Shown here: positions 27,304 to 33,385 of the stretch, in pieces | How positions within the stretch are numbered: position 1 is the stretch's first letter | How the letters are laid out: each line of letters begins with the position of its first letter | Origin: JBHOQX01 sp042408595 | GTDB taxonomy: Bacteria > Chloroflexota > Chloroflexia > Chloroflexales > Roseiflexaceae | Direction of reading: 5' to 3' | Length of the DNA stretch: 33,385 nucleotides | Assembly (NCBI GenBank): GCA_042408595.1 | Contig: JBHOQX010000075.1 | Span: 1 to 33,385 of the forward strand | Position numbers and translations under genes: made by a program | The notes under the pieces: model-generated | The model's input: the letters and a program-made list of their open reading frames with translations, nothing else | Told to the model about the DNA's origin: nothing | Database searches by the model: none

Positions 27304-27650
27304 ATGCCGCATATCTTCGATAACATCGATCTGCATCTCGCCGATGGGCGCGCAACGTACTGCCGGGCGCCAGTGCGTGCTCCTTCTGCGTCGGCTATCT
27401 GAACCTGCGCGGTTGGGGGCAACTCGCCGACCAGATCGAACGGTTCTCCGGGGGCAGCGAAGACCGCGCCTGCCGCGTGCCGGTCGGCATGCATCGCGCG
27501 CCGGAAGACGATATGAAGCTGCTCCAGCGGGCGCGGCGCACTGACGATCTACTCGACGGCCCGACGCTCGCACCGCTGCGACGACGTATCACCGAAAGCT
27601 TCAAAGAGCAACTTGAGTTCGGTGTGCCCTCCAATGAGGCGGAGCGAACG
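27304..27650 (+). pseudogene. Remnant of a PLD-like/SNF2-type helicase N-terminus
   Basis: ATG 27304 opens MPHIFDNIDLHLADG, the usual beginning of large helicases with an N-terminal phospholipase D-like domain. The frame then breaks; in the frame starting near 27360 the homology resumes as LPGASACSFCVGYLNLRGWGQLADQIERF, then CRVPVGMHRAPEDD, DGPTLAPLRRRITESFKEQLEFGVPSNEAERT. It ends abruptly where the DNA meets the 3' end of the HEAT-like gene. So at least one frameshift or small deletion and a large C-terminal truncation are present. Such helicases are common in restriction and defence islands. A short fragment (DDPLWKGALSIKDAW, about 27666-27712) of unknown origin follows. Family recognition is from remembered motifs. 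Confidence 0.65.
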
Positions 27651-27697
27651 CCGGCGTTGAACCGACGACGATCCGCTGTGGAAGGGCGCCCTTTCGA

Positions 27698-30355
27698 TCA
27701 AAGACGCGTGGGCTGGTCCGGTCGAGCGGGCGCCGGCCGCCCGGCGGCGAGCAGCTCAGTAAGCTCCGCGACGGCCGTTTGCCGTACCTGGTCGACCCGA
27801 TCGTAGCTGGCGCTGAGCAGCAACCGTGCCGCCCAGGACCAGGTGCGCTCGTCGACGACCAGCAGCTTGACCTGCTCCACAGCGGCGGTGCGCATCTCCC
27901 AATCACGGCTCCAGACCGCTGCCTGCAGTTGCCGGCGTACCCAGGGCGCTTCGGGGAAAAGACACGTTGCCAGGCACAGTGCCCCAGCGATGGTGCGGTT
28001 GGTGGCCTCCCGCCTCCAGCCATCCTCACCGGTCGGCCGAGGACGTAGGGCGCGCTGCAGGGCGTTCTCGAGTTGCGCCTGTACATGCAGCGTCAAGGCG
28101 TGCCAGGTGCTGTTGGTCAGCCACCGGCGCACCAGCATATCGACGTTGTCAGCACTATCCGGTGGATGGTGCTGCGGGCCTCGCACGACCGCCGGCCGCT
28201 CTGGGAGCAGTCGCTGAAGTGCGTCCACGGCGTGGGCATGGCATTTTGGACCCGGTGCGGCGAGCAGCGTCAACAGTAACTCCACCACCTGCGCGTCGCC
28301 TGCACCGATCTGCCCTAAGAGGTCGACCATGTCATGCATGCGCTCGGGGACCAGCGAGTCACAGTTCGCCGGGTTGATGTGGGCGCGCGCAAGCGCCACC
28401 ACGTCGCGATAGCGACCATGCAGCCGGGTGTCCGGGTTGAGCGCCCGGAGGGCAGGGGCCTGCGCCAGGAGCTCAGCATCCTGCGCCGGATCAAGCGTTG
28501 CGCCCCGCCAGATGGCCGCGAGTGTTTGTTGCGCTTGCTTCCGCACCGTAGGCACCGGGTGGTGTTGCGCCTCCAGCAGTTGCTGCATTGCTTGGCGATA
28601 CTCGGCCTGCACGAGCAGGCCCAGGATGCGCTCGGCCTCCCATTTCTGTCGCTCCAGCGCTACCACCAGCGTGTCCACCACGTGGGCCTTGCTCTGGGCG
28701 AGCGGCAGCGTACGGAGCACCTCCCCTGCTACCGTGCTCAGTGGGGGCGGCGCATCACGGAAGATGGTAAGCAAAACATCGCGCGCTGCCGCCGAATGGG
28801 TACAAAAGGTCTTCATAAGATCGTAAAGGTCACAGTACAGGTTCCAATCGGACGTGTACCGTGGCTCCACCGGCGCCATGTGCGCCATGCGCTCCAGCGC
28901 CAGCCCGACCAGATCGGCTGCATCGGGGTCGAGCGTTGCCAATGTGCGCGCGGCACGAACGTGGTCGGACGTAGCCATCTGGCCCTGCACGCTCCGGTCA
29001 CGCACCGCTGCCAGCGTCGCCGGGTCGGCCAGCCCGAGGCGGCGCAAAGCCAGCGCCTCACCATCGGCGGCGAAGACCTCCGGAAGAGTAAACGCAGCCC
29101 ATGCGACCCCGGGCCGATCCAGGTGGATGAGCTGCGCCGCCGTTGTGGAAGCCGCCTGGCACACCTGCGGATCCGGGTCGTCCAGCGCAAGCACCAGCGC
29201 CGCCAGCGCCGCCTGGGTCGCCTCCCTGTACAGGTACGTTGCTGCGGCTTCGGCAACCAGAGCAGCCAGCCGCGTCAGCGCCCGTTGACGGACGGACGGC
29301 GCAGGGTCGCGCAGCGCCAGTGCGGCACGGGCCACCGTTGTTGCGATCACATCCGCCGCAGGTAGCCCTATCCACCAACGCCGGATGCACGCCGCTGTTT
29401 CGATCAGCAGCATCTGCGCCCTTGCGCGCTGCGGCGGCATGCCCGCCAGCCACGCCGCGGTTGTCGCTGCCTGCACGGCGCACACCACAATCGCCAGCGC
29501 TTCTCCGGCAGCGGCCTGCGGGGTATGAACCCGTTGCACCCACAGCAGCACGCATGCATCGGCGCGCGCCACTCGCTCCAATGCCCGACTGGCCTCACCG
29601 CGCACCGCCCCGCTGGGCAGCGCCTCAACCAGCCCCTCGACCAGGTGTGCGCGCAGGTGCGATAAGGACGGATCCGCGGCGATCGACGCGAGGTACAGAT
29701 CCGCCAGACTCCGGACAGCGGCGAGCTGCGGGTTCAGGCTCTGGCCGGCCCACCGCTCGTCGCGGAGCATCGCCAGCAAGGCATCAACGACGGGCGGCGT
29801 CAGCACGCCCGCGGTTCCCAGGGCGGTTGCAGCTACGTAGCGGGCCAGCGGATCGGTCTGGCGGGCCAGGTGAAGGATGCGTGGCAACACGCGCCCGTCG
29901 GCGCGCACCGCCCGGGCCAGAACCCGGCTTGCCAACCCGTGGTCGCACACCCGACGGCGCCGTAGCGCAGCGATCACAGCGGCGACAGCGCGCTCCCCGA
30001 CCAGACCCCGCGCGTCCGCCAGCGCCAGCGCCAGATCGGCCTGCGCGGCGCAGAGCGCCGGGTCGCTCAGTATCTCCTGCAGCTTGAGCGCCACATACGC
30101 TGCAAGCCGCTGTTCGGTGGCGGCGTCAACGTCGCCCGCCGCACAGGCAGCGTAGGCCTGCACCGCTCGCGCCAGCTCACGCCCGAGCAGCCAGCCGATC
30201 TGCCGCGGCCAGTTGATCCAGGCGATCGGACGCGCCCATCGCCCCCATCGCCGGGCGCGCACACGCGGCGGCGCCCCCTGCTCGAGCAAAGCCCGGACCA
30301 GCGCAGAGGGATGCGGTCGGTCTGCTTGATGGTGCTCTGACTCCGATGCGCTCAT
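27698..30355 (-). CDS. Large HEAT-repeat-like alpha-helical protein
   Basis: Function not recognised. The 885-residue protein is Ala/Leu/Arg-rich and built of helical pairs resembling HEAT repeats from about residue 140 to the end (for example DPLARYVAATALGTAGVLTPPVVDALLAML and DPDPQVCQAASTTAAQLI). No signal peptide, membrane segment, nucleotide-binding loop or nuclease motif is visible. The N-terminal 100 residues include a Trp/Arg-rich part (RWGRWARPIAWINWPRQIGWLL). ATG 30355 lacks a clear Shine-Dalgarno. Similar repeats occur as sensor regions of STAND NTPases, but the NTPase is absent here, so this may be a stand-alone scaffold. It lies between a helicase remnant and a divergent protease module. 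Confidence 0.7.
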   Translation of the reverse strand: MSASESEHHQADRPHPSALVRALLEQGAPPRVRARRWGRWARPIAWINWPRQIGWLLGRELARAVQAYAACAAGDVDAATEQRLAAYVALKLQEILSDPALCAAQADLALALADARGLVGERAVAAVIAALRRRRVCDHGLASRVLARAVRADGRVLPRILHLARQTDPLARYVAATALGTAGVLTPPVVDALLAMLRDERWAGQSLNPQLAAVRSLADLYLASIAADPSLSHLRAHLVEGLVEALPSGAVRGEASRALERVARADACVLLWVQRVHTPQAAAGEALAIVVCAVQAATTAAWLAGMPPQRARAQMLLIETAACIRRWWIGLPAADVIATTVARAALALRDPAPSVRQRALTRLAALVAEAAATYLYREATQAALAALVLALDDPDPQVCQAASTTAAQLIHLDRPGVAWAAFTLPEVFAADGEALALRRLGLADPATLAAVRDRSVQGQMATSDHVRAARTLATLDPDAADLVGLALERMAHMAPVEPRYTSDWNLYCDLYDLMKTFCTHSAAARDVLLTIFRDAPPPLSTVAGEVLRTLPLAQSKAHVVDTLVVALERQKWEAERILGLLVQAEYRQAMQQLLEAQHHPVPTVRKQAQQTLAAIWRGATLDPAQDAELLAQAPALRALNPDTRLHGRYRDVVALARAHINPANCDSLVPERMHDMVDLLGQIGAGDAQVVELLLTLLAAPGPKCHAHAVDALQRLLPERPAVVRGPQHHPPDSADNVDMLVRRWLTNSTWHALTLHVQAQLENALQRALRPRPTGEDGWRREATNRTIAGALCLATCLFPEAPWVRRQLQAAVWSRDWEMRTAAVEQVKLLVVDERTWSWAARLLLSASYDRVDQVRQTAVAELTELLAAGRPAPARPDQPTRL

Positions 30356-30558
30356 TGTTGCTTAGCGTACGACCGCACGGTGAGCTGCGCGACCGGGTGG
30401 TTGGTGCATGCGCGCCTGATAGCCCGTTGGCTGCGGTTCGTTATTGTACTGTATGCACGCAGGCAGCCTGCGATCGAACAACGCGCATCAGCTTGCGTCG
30501 GCTTCGCCGATCGGCGCTGTGGGGCATCACCACCTCAGCACGATCCTGCCCGCGCTGA

Positions 30559-30574
30559 GTCAAGTATACTTGAC
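30559..30574. promoter_or_regulatory. 16-bp palindromic operator candidate
   Basis: Perfect palindrome GTCAAGTATACTTGAC overlapping the -35 box of the promoter below. The XRE-family regulator gene 1.6 kb downstream is the obvious candidate protein to bind it. Confidence 0.65.
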
Positions 30575-30598
30575 ACGACGCGGAGAGTATGGTATCGT
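30570..30598 (+). promoter_or_regulatory. Promoter of the CPBP/XRE module
   Basis: TTGACA (30570-30575), 17 bases, TATCGT (30593-30598), with a long leader (about 75 bases) to the ATG at 30678. A second TTGACA at 30636-30641 has no matching -10 box. The remainder of the 322-bp gap (30356-30677) holds nothing else recognised. Confidence 0.55.
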
Positions 30599-30677
30599 AA
30601 GATGTAAAGTTTGTTTGATATTCTGTCGCTCTTGCTTGACACAGCAGCATAACTGTGCTCCAAAGGAGGCTCAAGCC

Positions 30678-31466
30678 ATGACCGTTCAGCATGTATCGCT
30701 TCCCGCCGCCGCCCGTCGTGCTCGCCCCTGGCCGCTTCTGATGCCCTTCGTACGGCTTCCCCTCATCCTGTTTGGTCTGGCTGTGACGTACGGCGTCTTC
30801 GGTCTAGCCGGCCATTCCTCGCCGTGGCCGGCCGCCGTGAGCATGATCAACGTCATCTTCCCGCTCACGGCTGACCTGGGATCGCTGCTTCTGCTCGTTC
30901 ACCTGACCCGACAGGAGGGCGTTCCGTTGCGCACGCTGCTCGGATCGGCCCGGCCCAACCTCTGGCGTGACGGGCTGCTGGGTCTGGGCCTGTTCGTCGT
31001 TCTGGCGATTCTTTTCCAGCTCAGCTCGCTGGTGGCAGCGCTGGTGGTGTACGGCCCGGGCATCTTCGGTTTTCAGCACGCCGCTCCAAGCAGCACCATT
31101 TTTGTGCAACCGCCGCGCTGGGTTTTCTGGTGGTCGCTGCTGGTGCTCCCGCTCACAGTGGCATTCGTCGAGCAGATGACCTACCAGGGGTATGCGCTGC
31201 CACGGCTGGTGACCTTGTTCGGCGGGCGGAGATGGGCTGCCCTGCTGGTCGTGAGCCTGGGCTTTGCGCTGCAACACACTGCGCTTCCTCTAGTGGACGT
31301 TCAGACATCGCTGGCCCGCTTGCTGGGAACGTTTCCCATCGGGCTGTGCTTCGGCCTGATCTACCTGCGTCTGCGTCGTCTGTGGCCCCTGATCATCGCG
31401 CACTGGGCGATCGACTTGATTGGGTTGGGGCTCCTGCCCCTCCTGGCCGTGTTGAACACGGCCTGA
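30678..31466 (+). CDS. CPBP-family (CAAX-like) intramembrane metalloprotease, variant motif
   Basis: The 262-residue protein has about seven hydrophobic segments. The three CPBP motifs occur in order: FVEQMTYQGY (165-171), FALQH (196-200) and AHWAID (His242, Asp246). The family motif 1 is EExxxR; here the second Glu and the Arg are both Gln, while Glu165 and both His are kept. Family members process prenylated or bacteriocin-type peptides or act in self-immunity; with motif 1 altered, catalysis is uncertain. The start at 30678 has a perfect AAAGGAGG at 8 bases. It is first in a module with a small membrane protein and an XRE regulator. Confidence 0.82.
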   Translation: MTVQHVSLPAAARRARPWPLLMPFVRLPLILFGLAVTYGVFGLAGHSSPWPAAVSMINVIFPLTADLGSLLLLVHLTRQEGVPLRTLLGSARPNLWRDGLLGLGLFVVLAILFQLSSLVAALVVYGPGIFGFQHAAPSSTIFVQPPRWVFWWSLLVLPLTVAFVEQMTYQGYALPRLVTLFGGRRWAALLVVSLGFALQHTALPLVDVQTSLARLLGTFPIGLCFGLIYLRLRRLWPLIIAHWAIDLIGLGLLPLLAVLNTA

Positions 31467-31584
31467 GGAAGCGCGTATCAGGGAGTTGGAGAGCGCCAGT
31501 CTCCGGGGTACGAGGCCTGCGCGTCTCTAATTCTCGTCATCTTACCGCAGCGGATGCGGCGATGGGGAAGAGAGCGATCCTCCC

Positions 31585-31612
31585 GCTGCGTCCTTTGCGT
31601 CTCCGCAGTGCG
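31585..31612. repeat. Heptamer-type repeat downstream of the protease gene
   Basis: GCTGCGT, CCTTTGC, GTCTCCG, CAGTGCG: a degenerate 7-bp rhythm. The minus strand reads ACGCAAAGGACGCAG, much like the short tandem heptamers known from cyanobacteria. The 31467-31676 gap has no gene. Confidence 0.45.
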
Positions 31613-31676
31613 TGACATGGGCAAAATGCTAAGAGCGCTTTTCAAACCGTCTTCAAGGTTCTGCGTCGCGTTCGCA

Positions 31677-31693
31677 CCATACAACGTGTATGG
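31677..31693. promoter_or_regulatory. Inverted repeat over the start region of the membrane gene
   Basis: CCATACA, ACG, TGTATGG: perfect 7-bp arms ending at the ribosome site GGAGGAG (31692-31698). It could be an operator or an RNA hairpin hiding the ribosome site. Confidence 0.5.
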
Positions 31694-31705
31694 AGGAGAA
31701 AGACA

Positions 31706-32085
31706 ATGAATACGGCGGCCAAACGCTACCTGCGCGAATTCTTGCCGGCCATGGCGCTGTAGTGCTGGCCGTTGTGGGCACGTCATGGCTGTTGAAGCGC
31801 AGCGAACCATCGCCGTGGCGCTTCCTGATCGCGGTGATTCCCCTGATCCCCAGCGCGCTGGCGCTGATGAGCATCCTACGGTTCGTGAGGAGTATGGACG
31901 AACTGCAACAACGGATTCAACTCTACGCCATCTCCTTCGCGGCCAGCGCCACGGCCATGGTGACACTGACCGTCGGCTTTCTTGAAAATGCCGGCTTTCC
32001 CCGCCCTTCCTGGATATGGGTCTGCCCGATGCTGATCTGGTTCTGGGGATTGGGCCTCTTTATGTTTACACGGAGATATAAGTGA
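31706..32085 (+). pseudogene. Small membrane protein partner of the XRE regulator, frameshifted
   Basis: ATG 31706, well placed behind GGAGGAG, begins MNTAAKRYLREFLPAMAL but meets TAG at 31760-31762. From there the adjacent frame continues as VLAVVGTSWLLKRS and runs to 32085 through four hydrophobic segments, with RFVRSMDELQQRIQL between segments 2 and 3. Together this is the expected 2+2 helix membrane protein that usually accompanies this kind of XRE regulator. Inserting one base at about 31761 would restore the full frame (ALYVLAVV). An alternative continuous frame from ATG 31690 (MEEKDNEYGGQ) exists but has an atypical N-terminus. It is either a real frameshift or a sequencing error. Confidence 0.7.
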
Positions 32086-32192
32086 CGGAACTTCCGCCAT
32101 GGTTCCCCCGCACCCCCTGCCTCCCGGTGCGGAGCGGGGAAGGATCGCGCCGCACTGACCGCGGAATTCCTGACAAGCGAGGAATCAGCCAG

Positions 32193-32414
32193 GTGAGGAA
32201 TCAGCTACGTGTCCTGCGGGCCCAACGAGGCTGGTCTCAGGCCGATCTGGCCGAACGGCTGGGTGTCTCACGGCAGACGGTGAACGCGATCGAAACGGGT
32301 AAATACGACCCGAGCCTGCCGCTGGCTTTCAAAATGGCGGAAATCTTCGGCCAGCCGATCGAGACGATCTTTTTCCCTGATAGGGAGCAACCGGACACCG
32401 ACCGACCGGCCTGA
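32193..32414 (+). CDS. XRE-family transcriptional regulator
   Basis: The 73-residue single HTH protein RNQLRVLRAQRGWSQADLAERL, GVSRQTVNAIETGKYDPSLPL, AFKMAEIFGQPIETIFF matches the compact regulators that pair with small membrane proteins. GTG 32193 behind GAGGA gives the family N-terminus. A longer frame from GTG 32082, overlapping the stop of the membrane gene, would add 37 residues of Pro/Arg-rich sequence over a G/C repeat (CCGCACC...GGTGCGG, 32109-32132) and is less likely. Probably an autoregulator of the module; the 16-bp palindrome at 30559 is a candidate site. Confidence 0.88.
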   Translation: MRNQLRVLRAQRGWSQADLAERLGVSRQTVNAIETGKYDPSLPLAFKMAEIFGQPIETIFFPDREQPDTDRPA

Positions 32415-32665
32415 TTCGGGAGCCTGCCCGACTGCGAGAGCAGCCAGCGCGCGGCGCTGCTTCCTTGCCCTACGAGGCGCCGGGGCGGGGTCGCATCGCC
32501 GCCGACGCATGGGCTGAGCGCTGCCTGCGCCAGTCGCGCGCTTCGCGGGTCGCCTCCTGATCCGTAGCCAGCCCACGGCCAGCCTCTGGCACAGGCTATG
32601 CAGATCTGCGCGCATGCCTCGCCGGACGCCAGCGCGCCCTCAGGGCCAAATGCGCCGCTGGCATA
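32415..32665. other. Gap without recognisable gene
   Basis: About 250 bases between the XRE gene and the promoter of the Uma2 gene. I see no gene, terminator with T-tract or clear repeat here. Confidence 0.6.
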
Positions 32666-32674
32666 TGCTACAAT
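32666..32674 (+). promoter_or_regulatory. Extended -10 promoter of the Uma2 gene
   Basis: TGC followed by TACAAT (32669-32674) is an extended -10 element; no good -35 is seen. The predicted start near 32681 leaves about 70 bases to the ATG at 32754. Confidence 0.5.
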
Positions 32675-32753
32675 GCCGTTTGTCAGGCTACCCCCGGCGC
32701 CAATAGGCATCGCCTGCGCCCCACACGAGCCGGGCGTGCATGGAGGAAGCGCG

Positions 32754-33374
32754 ATGACTGCTACGACTCCTACAACACCATGCCACAGCACGCAGAGCGA
32801 AGTTGACGATCTGGTGCTCGACGTGCTGCCACAGCAGGACCGGTGGAGCGAGGAGGCCTACCTTTGGTTGACGGATCGCACCAACCGGCTGGTCGAGCTC
32901 ACAGATGGCTACCTTGAGGTGCTGCCGAGGCCGACCGACAGGCACCAGACGGTCTTGATGTTCTTGTACGAACTACTCGTGGCTTTCCTTCGCCCTATGG
33001 GCGGAAAGGTGCTGGTAGCTCCACTACGGCTGAGAATCCGCCCGCGCAAGTTCCGCGAGCCCGACCTGCTGCTGCTGTGCGACGCGAAGGACCCGCGCCG
33101 CCAGGATCGCTACTGGCGCGGCGCTGACCTGGTACTGGAAGTCGTCAGCCCCGAGCGGCCGGAGCGCGACCTGATCGAGAAGCGCCGGGATTACGCCGAG
33201 CTTGGCATCCCGGAGTATTGGATTGTCGATCCACAGGCCGAGACGATCACCGTGCTGCGGCTGGAGGGTGGGGCCTATGGCGAGCATGGCGTGTTTGGAC
33301 GGGGCACGGTGGCAGAGTCTCCGCTGCTGCCGGGCTTGACGGTGAGCGTCGACGCGGTGTTCGATGCTGATTGA
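32754..33374 (+). CDS. Uma2-family (DUF820) PD-(D/E)XK nuclease-fold protein
   Basis: The 206-residue protein carries the Uma2 pattern: YLWLTDRTNRLVELTDGYLEVLP, REPDLLLLCDAKDP, the core GADLVLEVVSPERPERDLIEKRRDYAELGIPEYWIVDP, and a C-terminal ITVLRLEGGAY segment. The acidic residues of EPD and LEV and the Lys of IEKRRDYAE are where the nuclease site is expected. Biological role is unknown; such genes occur in many copies in cyanobacteria and Chloroflexota. ATG 32754 follows GGAGGA. A longer upstream frame would start before the predicted promoter. Confidence 0.9.
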   Translation: MTATTPTTPCHSTQSEVDDLVLDVLPQQDRWSEEAYLWLTDRTNRLVELTDGYLEVLPRPTDRHQTVLMFLYELLVAFLRPMGGKVLVAPLRLRIRPRKFREPDLLLLCDAKDPRRQDRYWRGADLVLEVVSPERPERDLIEKRRDYAELGIPEYWIVDPQAETITVLRLEGGAYGEHGVFGRGTVAESPLLPGLTVSVDAVFDAD

Positions 33375-33385
33375 TGCCTGACCCC

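Noticed and set aside
27666..27712. Fragment DDPLWKGALSIKDAW as part of a known enzyme
   Set aside because: Too short and interrupted to assign; noted only in the pseudogene entry.

Overview
High-GC bacterial chromosome segment. Gene content (a single-copy lipoprotein Slt-type transglycosylase, a compact arginine/carbamoyl-phosphate cluster with a short GNAT-type N-acetylglutamate synthase, a Uma2 nuclease and an XRE/small membrane protein pair) together with many heptanucleotide tandem repeats fits a Chloroflexota-like organism. That placement is an inference from overall flavour, not from a marker gene. No rRNA, tRNA, CRISPR array or intact transposase was seen.

Layout. 1-343: 3' end of a RodZ-like HTH membrane protein. 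572-5704 (minus): topA and a lipoprotein lytic transglycosylase. 5909-10380: folC, an L-2-hydroxyglutarate oxidase, pterin carbinolamine dehydratase (minus) and a GlcE-like FAD subunit. 10377-26821: the arginine block, in the order argC, argB, a GNAT acetyltransferase, carA, carB, a TPR-GGDEF diguanylate cyclase, argG, argJ, a large polytopic membrane protein, argH. argD and argF are not in the window. 26822-33385: a lower-GC accessory region with a decayed PLD/helicase remnant, a HEAT-like protein, a CPBP protease, a frameshifted membrane protein with its XRE regulator, and a Uma2 nuclease.

The most striking item is in front of argC. A near-consensus promoter (TTGACA, 17 bp, TATCAT) overlaps the glcE stop codon. 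It is followed within about 10 bases by a 26-residue reading frame with 7 arginines, five of them in a run of six codons. After that come a strong rho-independent terminator and then argC with its own Shine-Dalgarno. Leader-peptide segment 10477-10489 can pair with the left arm of the terminator, and the Arg-codon segment can pair with that same stretch. This is the full logic of ribosome-mediated transcription attenuation, here sensing arginine.

The second theme is a family of palindromic elements built from 7-bp tandem units. They occur between genes and also inside essential enzymes (TopA, FolC, GlcE-like, CarA, and three times in CarB), always in frame and without stop codons. They therefore enlarge the proteins by about 20-50 residues at loop-like positions. 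The carB stop codon itself lies in such an array. A separate 128-bp MITE-like element sits just upstream of argJ.
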